Assembly: GCA_001794055.1 (NCBI GenBank)
Contig: MGJB01000017.1
Span: 1-64,000 of the forward strand
Source of the DNA: Candidatus Yanofskybacteria bacterium RIFCSPHIGHO2_01_FULL_41_26
GTDB lineage: Bacteria > Patescibacteria > Paceibacteria > 2-02-FULL-40-12 > GWA2-44-9
Direction of reading: 5' to 3'
DNA: 64,000 nucleotides
Under the pieces are notes generated by a model that was given only the letters and a program-made list of their open reading frames with translations, made no database searches and was not told the DNA's origin. A program made the translations under genes and the position numbers. Shown one piece after another: positions 23,811 through 33,100 of the stretch (its first letter is position 1; each line of letters opens with the position of its first letter).

Positions 23811-24761
23811 CTACTCCGTTCCCGCTAAAGCTTTAAATAACGGCGAGTAGGTCTGATTAGGACCGCGCGGATTAAAAATTAAACTAAAACCAGAATCGGG
23901 AGGCGTGTCTCCGCTCCAAAGCGCATACCAATATATCCTTTCCGCCCCCAAGGAACTGGCTAAACGAGGATAGAAAGAACCCACATGATAAATCTGCCTG
24001 GCGGGATCAGAAATTCCAGTTTCGGTAACCCAAATCCTATATTTACCCCCAAGATAACGATTTATGGCTGAAGCATAGCTAGCCAAAGCGCTATCGGTAT
24101 AAACATTAATGGCAACTACGACTTTTTGCGGAGAAATCCTGTCCGGTTTAAGTCCCAGTTCAGACATTTTTCTTAATTCGTCAGCGCCATAGGAACCGGC
24201 ACCGAACGTAGATTGGGTAACTAATGTCAAATGGGGATATTTTGATTGGACATGATCGTATATTTTCAAGAATGCTTTCATGTAATCCTCGATCGGCATA
24301 TTACTGAACCCAGCCGATTTGTTAATTGTGCTTACTTCATTCCCTATCTGGATAATCTGGACGCCTGGATTGAAAGAAATATACATATCCATCGTCTGCT
24401 CTATGTTCGAATCAAATAATCTTTCATTTGGAATCGAACCGAACACTTCAATATCAAGAGATTTAATCATTTGCGTAACCCTATTAGGATTCACACCAAT
24501 TGACAACCTGACTCCCCTTACCATGCCCCTTGACTTGAGAAGTTTCAGGGCAGTTTCATATCCATTTATGGCGCTCCCATCGTCATGAACAACGATATAA
24601 GGCGACCATCCAATTTGACCTTCCGGTGTATCCACCGGAATCAAGCCGTTACTCGATGTCGATGATATCGATGACGGGGCAGAAGGAGAAGTAAATTTAG
24701 AATTACAACCAGCTAAAAATACCACTAGAAAGACTGGAACGGCCGCCTTCACTAAATTCAT
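23811..24761 (-). CDS. Lipoprotein with a glycoside-hydrolase-like TIM barrel
   Basis: 316 residues, lipobox VVFLAGC with the Cys near residue 19 and a Ser-rich linker. The rest reads as a TIM barrel with IIQIGNEVSTI (Asn-Glu at a strand end, candidate acid/base) and IWVTETGIS (candidate nucleophile Glu), then IYWYALWSGD, the layout of clan GH-A enzymes such as GH17, GH39 or GH53. Sugar substrate not predictable. Operon with the barrel-like protein at 23110-23808. Confidence 0.65.
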   Translation of the reverse strand: MNLVKAAVPVFLVVFLAGCNSKFTSPSAPSSISSTSSNGLIPVDTPEGQIGWSPYIVVHDDGSAINGYETALKLLKSRGMVRGVRLSIGVNPNRVTQMIKSLDIEVFGSIPNERLFDSNIEQTMDMYISFNPGVQIIQIGNEVSTINKSAGFSNMPIEDYMKAFLKIYDHVQSKYPHLTLVTQSTFGAGSYGADELRKMSELGLKPDRISPQKVVVAINVYTDSALASYASAINRYLGGKYRIWVTETGISDPARQIYHVGSFYPRLASSLGAERIYWYALWSGDTPPDSGFSLIFNPRGPNQTYSPLFKALAGTE

Positions 24762-24838
24762 TCCATGCCCTTTTTAAAAGGACGATAATAATAATTATTT
24801 AACATTAAATCCAACAAAAAACAATTCCAATCCCTTTT

Positions 24839-26140
24839 TTAGTTCAGAAGGCCGTTGATATCCGAAATGATTATTCTTTTCTGTTCCATTGAATCTCTGT
24901 CGCGAATAGTGACCGTACCATCTTCAAGCGTTTGGAAATCAACTGTAATACAGACTGGCGTGCCAATTTCATCCTGCGAATAGTAGCGTTTTCCGATATT
25001 CCCTCGGTCGTCCCAGACAACAGAAAATTCTTTTCGGAGCGAGTCGTAAATTTCTTTAGCTTTTGAGACCAACTCCGGTTTGTTTTTTAATAACGGAAAT
25101 ACGGCCGCTTTGTAGGGCGCAAGTTTTGGATGGAGCTTCAGAACCACGCGGTCTTCCTCTTCGCAGTAAGCATCGAGTAAGAAAAATAGTAATGCCCGGT
25201 CAACTCCACCCGATGTTTCGATCACCCACGGAATAAAACGCTCTTTAGTTTCCGGATCAAAATAAGACAAGTCCTGTCCGGAAAATTTACTGTGTCGCGA
25301 CAAATCCCAATCGGAGCGATCGTGAATACCTTCGCATTCTCTCCAGCCAAACGGGGTCTCGTATTCGATGTCCCATGCTTCTCGAGCATAGTGCGCTAAT
25401 TCTTCCGAATCTTGTTTGCGAAAATGAATCCTGTCTTTATCCATGCCCAATGATAAATACCATTTCATCCTCAATTCTTTCCAATAACCAAACCATCTTT
25501 TCCATTCTTGTTGATCAGGTTTTATGTACCACTGAAGTTCCATCTGTTCAAATTCTCTAGATCGATATGTAAAATTTCCGGGGGTAATTTCATTGCGAAA
25601 GGCCTTGCCGATTTGAGCAATTCCGAATGGAATTTTTGGATGCATAGAATCAATAATATTTTTGAAATTAACATGAACGCCTTGTGTAATCTCTCCCCTC
25701 AAATAGACGCTCGACTTTTCACTCTCAACAACCCCAAGTTTTGCTTCAACTAACAAATTGAATTTTTTGGGCTCAGTCCAGTCAATGTTTTCATTTCTTT
25801 TTTTGTGCCATTCTTCATGGTGTTTTTTTTCTTCGTTTTGATCGGACCTTACTCTTTCGTGGCAAACTTTGCACTCAATGAGTGGATCATTAAATGTCTC
25901 GGTATGGCCGGAACTCTGCCAAACTTTCGGATTCATCAGAATAGCGGCTTGGATTCCAAAAATATTTTCATTTGATTTCACAACGCTGTCCCACCACGAC
26001 TGTTTTAGATTGTGCTTAAGCTCAGCGCCCAACGGTCCGTAATCCCATGTGCCACGCAATCCGCCATAAATCTCCGACCCCGGAAATATGAACCCGCGCC
26101 GCTTGCATAGTGAAACTATTTTTTCCAATTTATCAGACAT
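24839..26140 (-). CDS. glyS: Glycyl-tRNA synthetase, single-chain (alpha2) type
   Basis: 433 residues, the homodimeric class II form shared with archaea, eukaryotes and many bacteria rather than the GlyQ/GlyS tetramer. CKRRGFIFPGSEIYGGLRGT opens the core; FRNEITPGNFTYRSREFEQME is motif 2 and VIETSGGVDRALLFFL motif 3. A zinc-knuckle-like CKVCHER is visible near 90. The C-terminal anticodon-binding domain ends IISDINGLLN. Confidence 0.96.
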   Translation of the reverse strand: MSDKLEKIVSLCKRRGFIFPGSEIYGGLRGTWDYGPLGAELKHNLKQSWWDSVVKSNENIFGIQAAILMNPKVWQSSGHTETFNDPLIECKVCHERVRSDQNEEKKHHEEWHKKRNENIDWTEPKKFNLLVEAKLGVVESEKSSVYLRGEITQGVHVNFKNIIDSMHPKIPFGIAQIGKAFRNEITPGNFTYRSREFEQMELQWYIKPDQQEWKRWFGYWKELRMKWYLSLGMDKDRIHFRKQDSEELAHYAREAWDIEYETPFGWRECEGIHDRSDWDLSRHSKFSGQDLSYFDPETKERFIPWVIETSGGVDRALLFFLLDAYCEEEDRVVLKLHPKLAPYKAAVFPLLKNKPELVSKAKEIYDSLRKEFSVVWDDRGNIGKRYYSQDEIGTPVCITVDFQTLEDGTVTIRDRDSMEQKRIIISDINGLLN

Positions 26141-26173
26141 TGGTTTAGAAATTAGTAATTAATAATTAGAAAT

Positions 26174-27922
26174 TTACTGCACTACCCCTTCTCCTGAACG
26201 ATCGACAAGATCGTTGCTAGAAATATCCCGGACAGGAACAATTATATTCTGTTTGGTAAAAGTATCCACCCCTGAAAGTTTGGAATCTTTTACTAGAAAG
26301 ACTGGGCTTCCTGTTTGGCTGGTTGACGGATTTATACTTATCTGAAAACTTGCCTCATATTTAGATCCGGTCACGCCAACTCCTTGCGGTAAAACTCCGG
26401 GATTCCAAGCCACTTCGGAAATATTTTTATTGAATGTCGGTTCCGGCTGTCCCGAACCGACACTTACAATGCTTCTCCAATTTACGCCCGCTGACAATAA
26501 GCCGGTTATTTTAACTCCGCTCATATCATTTCCAGGGTTGGTAATCTGCCAATGAATCGTAAAAGAGGTCTCCTTTCCAACTTCCGGCGGCAAAGGGCCG
26601 GACGAACCAAAAGCTGTATCATTATAGTAAGCCGTCTGTTTTAGCGTCGGCTGAGTAGATATTTTAGTAACCAGATTGGATTCCGCAAAAATTTCATCCC
26701 CACCAATGTCGGACGGCACATTCGGAGTACTTAATCTTGTTGAAGCCCTAACAAAAAGATTTTTGGAACCGGTTGAGCCAGAAGGAATACCGTCCTTAAG
26801 CTTAATCCTGAAAGATACCTGCCCCTTTTTGTTGGGAGACAGATTTGCAAAATCCGATATCGTGCTTGCGTTCCATAAAATTGTACCATTTGAACTGTCG
26901 TAATAACCGCCTTTCGTATCTAAGCTTGAAATGTCATACATGTCCCCTTCCAATTTGATTAGCAAGTTTACTCCAATAAGATTGTAGTTGGAACTATTGA
27001 AATATTTGATTGTATAATTTAAATCATCGCCGGCAAAAGCAGAGTAATCAGAAGAATCGTTTACCGAGATCGCCGTACCCAATAAAGCATTGGCAACAAC
27101 TGATGAAGTTTCGGATTTTTCATAATCAATATATTGATCGCCTATTTTTCTTTTTAAAGCTACGGAGATATTTTTTGTTTCTCCTTCTTTTCCATTCAAA
27201 AGTCCGCTAATGCTTATCCTTCCGCCGTTACCCTTTTTGAGAACAGGAATGACCCAAACATAATTTTCCGTGTTTGGCGAAGGAGATGATTTCTGAACAC
27301 TAAACCCATCAGGATACTTAAACTCAAATCTCAAATCATAAATATCACCGTTGGACTCGTTTCTGTAATCCAACACATAACTGATCGCTTGGCCGGGAAC
27401 TGAATTAGGAGGAGCAGATAAAGTGAGAGACACCGGCAGACTAATCATCGTGGTAGAGAGAGAAGCAGTCTTTTCAAAAACAGTTTTTAAACTTCCCGCC
27501 CCAAAAGACAGATCAATTTTTGCTGTTTTGATATTTCCCCTGTTGCCCACCAAAAAAGCGGTGAAATCTTTTTCTCCGGACTGACCAACGGCCAACTGGT
27601 CTAAAGTGAATATTTCTGAAAATGTATCTTTTCCGTCTAAGACAGGCCCGCCTCCAGATGGCAAAACAACCGAACCGTCAGGATAAGTAAACTTGAAACT
27701 AAGGCTGTTCAGGTTCAGCTTGGTGGTATTTGAATACTTAACCTTATAAACAACCTCGTCTCCCACAGACGCCTGGGTCGGACCTTCTATTTCCAGTTTG
27801 ACCCCGGATTCAGAAAAAGACGGGCTTCCAAACCAAAACGAAAGGAAACTGACGATAGCCAGCAACAAAGCCAGTAAGATCAGCCATTTCAAAAGTTTAT
27901 TGTGTGAATATAAAAATTCCAT
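26174..27922 (-). CDS. Membrane-anchored surface protein with DUF11/CARDB-like repeats
   Basis: 582 residues, one N-terminal TM (about 12-32) and then four or more Ig-like beta domains. Recurring phrases are VGDEVVYKVKYSNTT, GQAISYVLDYRNESN, AGDDLNYTIKYFNSS and VGKETSFTIHWQITNPG, each starting a domain. This is the usual composition of extracellular stalk or scaffold proteins. No enzymatic domain. It lies between glyS and recO on the same strand. Confidence 0.75.
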   Translation of the reverse strand: MEFLYSHNKLLKWLILLALLLAIVSFLSFWFGSPSFSESGVKLEIEGPTQASVGDEVVYKVKYSNTTKLNLNSLSFKFTYPDGSVVLPSGGGPVLDGKDTFSEIFTLDQLAVGQSGEKDFTAFLVGNRGNIKTAKIDLSFGAGSLKTVFEKTASLSTTMISLPVSLTLSAPPNSVPGQAISYVLDYRNESNGDIYDLRFEFKYPDGFSVQKSSPSPNTENYVWVIPVLKKGNGGRISISGLLNGKEGETKNISVALKRKIGDQYIDYEKSETSSVVANALLGTAISVNDSSDYSAFAGDDLNYTIKYFNSSNYNLIGVNLLIKLEGDMYDISSLDTKGGYYDSSNGTILWNASTISDFANLSPNKKGQVSFRIKLKDGIPSGSTGSKNLFVRASTRLSTPNVPSDIGGDEIFAESNLVTKISTQPTLKQTAYYNDTAFGSSGPLPPEVGKETSFTIHWQITNPGNDMSGVKITGLLSAGVNWRSIVSVGSGQPEPTFNKNISEVAWNPGVLPQGVGVTGSKYEASFQISINPSTSQTGSPVFLVKDSKLSGVDTFTKQNIIVPVRDISSNDLVDRSGEGVVQ

Positions 27923-27932
27923 CTGCTCAATC

Positions 27933-28493
27933 TTATCTTAACACAGAATGGAGAAAATTTAATGACTTTAATCTAAATCCGGCGTTGTATTCAAAAGCGT
28001 CATCCAGCATTGTAAATCCGGGCCGAGTTGCGTCAAAAGAAGCTGAAGCGGCAATTTCGGGAGAATACCCGAGCAATCCCAGCAAAGCAAACTGTTTTTG
28101 TCTTAAAAAAGTTAAGCTCGGCTCAAACCGGTTTAACTTATCAAACAGACCGGTCATAAAATTCCAAAGTTTTTCATCTTTATCCATTTCGGGAACCATC
28201 TTATCAATCACTTCGGAGAAAAAACTCGCAACCGCCAAAGAAAGAATCGAGCTTTTCAAATCCCGGTATGAATTCTCCGACTGGGCTCCGGCAATTACCG
28301 GCAAGGACCGCCCTTGTATAAGATCAAACTCCACAAGGTTTAAGGTATCTAAATGCATGGCTTGAATAGAACTGTGTTTTAAAATACTTTTAGCAATGGC
28401 GGTAAGCTTCCCAAGTTCCTGTGTATAGCAAGTCACGAACTGATCGAATTCGTTGGTGTTTTGCTTTTTTATAATTATCGCCTTAATCAGCAT
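27933..28493 (-). CDS. recO: DNA repair protein RecO
   Basis: About 186 residues from MLIKAIIIKKQNTNEFDQFV, the usual RecO start (an upstream start at 28535 adds 14 residues). The N-terminal OB fold includes FVTCYTQELGKLTAIAKSI; the helical C-terminal domain follows, with FLRQKQFALLGLLGYSPE. RecO loads RecA with RecF/RecR. At 186 residues it is shorter than E. coli RecO (about 242) and shows no zinc-binding CxxC. Confidence 0.85.
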   Translation of the reverse strand: MLIKAIIIKKQNTNEFDQFVTCYTQELGKLTAIAKSILKHSSIQAMHLDTLNLVEFDLIQGRSLPVIAGAQSENSYRDLKSSILSLAVASFFSEVIDKMVPEMDKDEKLWNFMTGLFDKLNRFEPSLTFLRQKQFALLGLLGYSPEIAASASFDATRPGFTMLDDAFEYNAGFRLKSLNFLHSVLR

Positions 28494-28580
28494 TTGATAT
28501 TTGAAACTTTGATATATTGACAGTTTTGCCGCCATTTACTAATATTATACTGGCATTAAACACTTTTCTGGAGGTTTGAA

Positions 28581-28652
28581 ATGAATGCACTTCGCCTCTT
28601 GTTCCTTGCAATTTTGACACTCCTGTCATTGCCGTTCCTCCCTCGTGAATAG
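28581..28652 (+). CDS. 23-residue hydrophobic micro-ORF
   Basis: MNALRLLFLAILTLLSLPFL then PRE and a stop. It has a proper Shine-Dalgarno (GGAGG, 6 bases before the ATG) and a -10-like TATACT at 28546-28551, on the strand opposite recO. One hydrophobic helix; it could be a membrane micropeptide or a leader peptide for the following ORF. Evidence is the start context only. Confidence 0.45.
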   Translation: MNALRLLFLAILTLLSLPFLPRE

Positions 28653-28667
28653 CTACATTCAGCAACT

Positions 28668-28817
28668 ATGAAAATTTTTGGTGTTGGTGTTTACACGCCA
28701 AACGATGTGGGTATCATGATGCTCCTGGGATTATTCGGAGTAATAGGGGTCATGGTCATAAACTCAGTAATCTGGGCACTTTTTATCGAACCAGTTTGTT
28801 TGCGATTGCGAAAGTAA
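28668..28817 (+). CDS. 49-residue single-TM microprotein
   Basis: Begins MKIFGVGVYTPNDVGIMMLL, one long hydrophobic segment (about 15-42), and ends in RLRK. It starts 15 bases after the 23-residue micro-ORF and is followed by a good terminator, so the two form a small plus-strand transcript. No family recognised. Confidence 0.5.
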   Translation: MKIFGVGVYTPNDVGIMMLLGLFGVIGVMVINSVIWALFIEPVCLRLRK

Positions 28818-28828
28818 ACTCATCGTCC

Positions 28829-28853
28829 GGAACCGTTTAGCGGCTCCTTTTTT
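28829..28853 (+). terminator. Terminator of the micro-ORF transcript
   Basis: GGAACCG TTTAG CGGCTCC (one mismatch) followed by TTTTTT. Confidence 0.8.
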
Positions 28854-28897
28854 ATTCCGCTCTTCAGTTTGTTTAATTTTTTGTTCTAAATTATCCA

Positions 28898-29314
28898 TTA
28901 CAAATTTGTAAGATAGGTTCTAATAAATTTATCAGTTGCCATAACCGTTTCTTTTTTTATTTTTGGGTTGCTAGACGCAACCCATTTCGCAAAGTTATAC
29001 AATTCTGTATTATCAACCCTAATCCACTTATTATTTTTATACAAAAAGTAAAACAAAGTAACCATGGCAATTCTTTTGTTGCCGTTTTTAAAAGGATGGT
29101 TTTTTATCATCAAATAAAAAAGTACTGCCGCCTTTTCAATCAGTCCCTTATATAATTTCTTTCGGCTAAATGTTTGGAATGGCATCGCTAAGCAGCTCTC
29201 TAGAATATTCGGATAACGAGAGCCAAAATCGGGAATCGGCTCATTCCATTCCATAAACTTTTTAGCCAGACGATGGGCCACATATTCTATTTCCAAAATT
29301 GATAAAGATTTCAT
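28898..29314 (-). CDS. Doc-family (Fic fold) toxin
   Basis: 138 residues. HPFKNGNKR at 73-81 matches the Doc/Fic core HxFx(D/N)GNKR; MPFQTFSRKKLYKGL before it is typical of Doc. Doc phosphorylates EF-Tu, while most Fic proteins AMPylate; the short HPFKNGNKR form points to Doc. Its ATG overlaps the antitoxin stop by four bases, the usual toxin-antitoxin coupling. Confidence 0.88.
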   Translation of the reverse strand: MKSLSILEIEYVAHRLAKKFMEWNEPIPDFGSRYPNILESCLAMPFQTFSRKKLYKGLIEKAAVLFYLMIKNHPFKNGNKRIAMVTLFYFLYKNNKWIRVDNTELYNFAKWVASSNPKIKKETVMATDKFIRTYLTNL

Positions 29315-29562
29315 TCTTGGCCAAGTAACTTTAAGGTTTCGCCGTATTCCTTAACGGTCCGGTCAATTGCCTCGTCAATCTCGCTCTTTTTTTGGGATGT
29401 TAAAAAATTGCTGGATAGGCCAAGCATGTCCTTCTCCGCAATAATAAAGTTACGGCCGACTTTTTTGGCTTTAATCTGGCCGCTTTTTATTTTCTTGAAT
29501 ACGGCCACTCGACTTATCCCCAGCATCTTGGCCACTTCGCTTGTTGAAAGATATTTATTCAT
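29311..29562 (-). CDS. HTH antitoxin of the Doc pair
   Basis: 83 residues. N-terminal excisionase/MerR-like helix-turn-helix (YLSTSEVAKMLGISRVAVFK) rather than a Phd fold, then an acidic C-terminal helix (EIDEAIDRTVKEYGETLKLL) that plausibly covers the toxin site. It sits just downstream of a 9-bp inverted repeat, likely its operator. Confidence 0.85.
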   Translation of the reverse strand: MNKYLSTSEVAKMLGISRVAVFKKIKSGQIKAKKVGRNFIIAEKDMLGLSSNFLTSQKKSEIDEAIDRTVKEYGETLKLLGQE

Positions 29563-29578
29563 AATGATAAGTTATCAC

Positions 29579-29607
29579 ATGTTAACCTTATGGTCAATGG
29601 TTAACAT
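29579..29607. promoter_or_regulatory. Inverted-repeat operator of the toxin-antitoxin operon
   Basis: ATGTTAACC, 11 bases, GGTTAACAT: a perfect 9-bp dyad 17 bases upstream of the antitoxin ATG. On the minus strand it spans the spacer of a possible TTGACC/GATAAC promoter, so binding would block transcription. Confidence 0.75.
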
Positions 29608-29612
29608 AGGAT

Positions 29613-30194
29613 TTATTCCGCCATTTTTAATAATTCTTCCAAAACGACCGAGAGTTCGACAACTCCGTCTTCTTCGGAAATGTGGCCTTTATTTTTCAGA
29701 ACGATAATCTTCGCGTTTAAATTATTTCTAAACAATTCCGAGTTAATTAAAGAAACATAGGGGTCATTATCCGAAGCAATCAAGACAAAATTATTTGTAT
29801 GCTGTTTTGTTTTCTCAAAATCAATTGGTGTGTTTATCCACTCATCGGCTATTTCTCTAGTATAAGTTTCGTCCCAGACTCCATCAGTTAAATTAAACCA
29901 TCCGGCTACGAATACTACTCCGCCAACTTTTTGGTCGTCAGGCAATTGCTCCAAGTACCTCATTATCGCCTGGCAACCGATGCTATGACCAACAAAGTAA
30001 GTATTCTCGTCAGTCAACCCTACAACTTCGGACAGCTTTCTCAACCAAGATTTTATAGTAGGCTTATCTGTGTCGGGCATCTCCGGAATCATTACTTCGA
30101 ATCCTCTCGTCTCTAATTCGTTCTTAAGCCAAACCAGCCACTCCTCGTTTGGCCAACCTCCCCAACCGTGAATTATGAGCACTCGTTTTTTCAT
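29613..30194 (-). CDS. RBBP9/YdeN-family serine hydrolase
   Basis: Alpha/beta hydrolase of about 193 residues. MKKRVLIIHGWGG opens the fold, YFVGHSIGCQAI carries the nucleophile Ser in GHSIG, SDNDPYV supplies the Asp and KNKGHI the His. Substrate unknown. I chose the start at 30194 because its ATG overlaps the ileS stop as ATGA; the longer form (30212) adds 6 residues. Confidence 0.82.
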   Translation of the reverse strand: MKKRVLIIHGWGGWPNEEWLVWLKNELETRGFEVMIPEMPDTDKPTIKSWLRKLSEVVGLTDENTYFVGHSIGCQAIMRYLEQLPDDQKVGGVVFVAGWFNLTDGVWDETYTREIADEWINTPIDFEKTKQHTNNFVLIASDNDPYVSLINSELFRNNLNAKIIVLKNKGHISEEDGVVELSVVLEELLKMAE

Positions 30195-33100
30195 TTCCTC
30201 AGTCCAATCCAAATTTTACGTTGCGGAGCAAGTTCAAATTCTTTCTCAATATCATACGCTTTTTCGTCATGAGGCCCGTTGCGAAATTCTGAAAGCAAGA
30301 CTTCCTTTTTTATTTCGTCCGACCATTGGCGAATAGCCTCTGATATTTCTTTGTCATCACTGTGCCATTGGCCAAATATTTCATCATCAACTTTATATTT
30401 GGCTTCTTTTCTCATGTCCTGTATTTGTCGCATCAATTCTCTGGCATAACCCTCATAGACAAGCGTCTGGTCAAGTTCGATATTCAAACAAACCAACTCC
30501 TTCTGACTTTTATCATAAACAATTTCTTTTACATTGAGTTCTTCTTTAACCAAAATCTCCAGATCTTTCGGAAATTCGTTTGAGAGCCCCAGATGTACTG
30601 CCCTTAACGGCTGGCGGACTTTGATTTGTTTTTCTTTTCTTTGGGCTAAACCCAATGTAACAATGTTTTTAATTTCTTCCATCTGCTTCTCCAGTTCTTT
30701 GTTTATCTGTTTCTTGTTTACTTGAGGCCAATCGTGAAGGTGTACGCTTTCAGTCCCCGAGGACCGTCCTCGGTGGAGGCGCATATGGATGTCCTCTGCC
30801 ATAAAAGGAATGAACGGGGCGATAACTTTGGCAATCTCCAAAAGCAAAAATCTTAAAAGCCCTAGGGCCTCTTTTCTTTTTCTTGAACGCCTGAGCCACC
30901 AGTTAGAAAGGTCCTCCGCAACAAATTTTTCGATCGTTTTTGCCGCCGAAGTCGGATCGTATTTATCCAAGCCGTCTGATACTTCTCCTAGCAATCTGTT
31001 TAATTTTGACAGTATCCACCTATCGAGCAGATTCAGATTTTTGCCTTTAGTATCGTGGAAAGAACCGAATTCTCCTTTTCCGTATAATTCATAAAATCTT
31101 AAACAATTGTCAAGCGTACTGAAAAATCCTTTCTGTTTATCTTCTATTTCTCTAGGGATTACGCTTTTACTTTCACCTATCGTCATTGACGACAAAAAAT
31201 ACCACCTCAACACATCAACGCCGTATTTATCCATAAATTCCATGACCGGCACATAATTTCCTTTTGACTTGGACATTTTGGCGCCTTTTTCATCAAGCGT
31301 ATGCCCAAGCACCATTACATTTTTATATGGCGCACCTTTTTCAAGCAGAGTTGATATGGCAAGAAGCGTAAAAAACCATCCTCTTGTTTGATCTATCGCT
31401 TCAACTATAAAGTCAGCGGGGAATTGCTCTTTGGATATTTTTTTATTATCGAAGGGCCAATGCCACTGGGCATAAGGCATAGCGCCGGAATCAAACCAGA
31501 CATCAATTAAATCAGGCACTTTTTTCATATCTGAACCGCATTTAGAACACTTGAGAACAACGCTGTCTATATACGGCCGGTGCAAATCCAACTCACCCAA
31601 TTCGTTGCGCGGAATTTTAGACCAATTAAGGTTTTTAATCTCAGCAATGCGCGGATACCATTGTGCCTTCCCTTCTTTATTCAATATCTGATCTCCGGTC
31701 AATCCTTCAGCGATTGTGTTCAACAACCAAAGAGGATCGCCATGGCTCACGATTAAAATATTTTTATTTTTATATTTTGCTTCGAGTTCAAACATAAATT
31801 CCGTCATGCGTTTACGAACATCATTTAAACTTTCGGCATCGCGCTGGCGTGAATCCATAGTTCGATCTCCTCCGCCACCTGCGATATAACGAGATACCGG
31901 CTTACCATCCCAACCAGAAGCAGATCGATACTCATGTAATCGTTCGTCAATCACAACTTTTTGATGCAGTATTTTGCCGGCAATTGAGGCTGTTTCGTGA
32001 GTTCGAATGAACGGCGAACTAAAAATATAATCAACCCCCTCCAGTTTTAACAGTTCAATGGACTTCTCAACCATTTTTTCACCTTCGGAGGTAAGGTGGT
32101 AAGCATCGTTTTCCTGACGAGTGTTCACGATCGCATCGCCCCCTTCATTCCGAGTAGAAAAGCCGTGGCGCATAATGTAATATGTATTTTGGGGACTAAC
32201 TGAAAGTTTCTCGAGTTCTTTAACCGAACCGATCGTAGTTTTGTTGTCACACCCGCCCGACCGAACACTCTCGGTAGTTCGAACGGGTTGATTGCATTCC
32301 CAAATCGGCAATGGAGTCCCCCAATATCTTTCTCTCGAAAAAGCCCAGTCCTTCCCCTCTTTCAACCACTGGCCAAATCTGCCTTCTTTAATATGTTCGG
32401 GAATCCAATTTGTCTTCCGGTTGTTTTCAATAAGTTCTTTGTTAACCGCCGACATTTTGATGAACCATGATTCTTTGGCGTAATACAGAAGCGGGGTGTC
32501 ACATCTCCAGCAAAAAGGATAATCATGTTCATAATTGAAAGTAATAAGTAGTAAGTGGTTAGTAGTAAGGTAGTCGAGAATTAAGTCCTCCGTTTCTTTG
32601 GCTTTTACATATTTCCGGTCAAGACCATGGCCAATATTTATAAATCTGCCCCGTTCATCAACCGTGTGAAATTTGGGAAGTCCTAATTTTGTGCCAAGGT
32701 TGTAATCGTCCTCTCCGTACATGACCGCAGTATGAACCACACCCGTTCCGTCTTCGGTAGAAACGAAATCGGCATCGTAAATTCTGTATGATTTATCTGA
32801 TTTAAGTTTTTCGACACTAAACAACGGTTCATATTCTAGACCAAGAAGATCAGAACCTTTGTAGGTTGTATTTAGTATTTCGTATTTAGTATCTTTGAGA
32901 ACTCTCCCAACAGCACTTTCGGCTAATATAAAAATTTCATCTCCAACTTTTACTGCTGTATAACCAATATCTTTCCCGACAGCCAAGGCAACGTTGCCAG
33001 GCAATGTCCACGGAGTTGTCGTCCAAGCAAGTACATAAAGGTTCGACCTTAAATCTCCAACAAGATTAGACCTTGCAGAATTTTTAACTTTAAATTTAAC

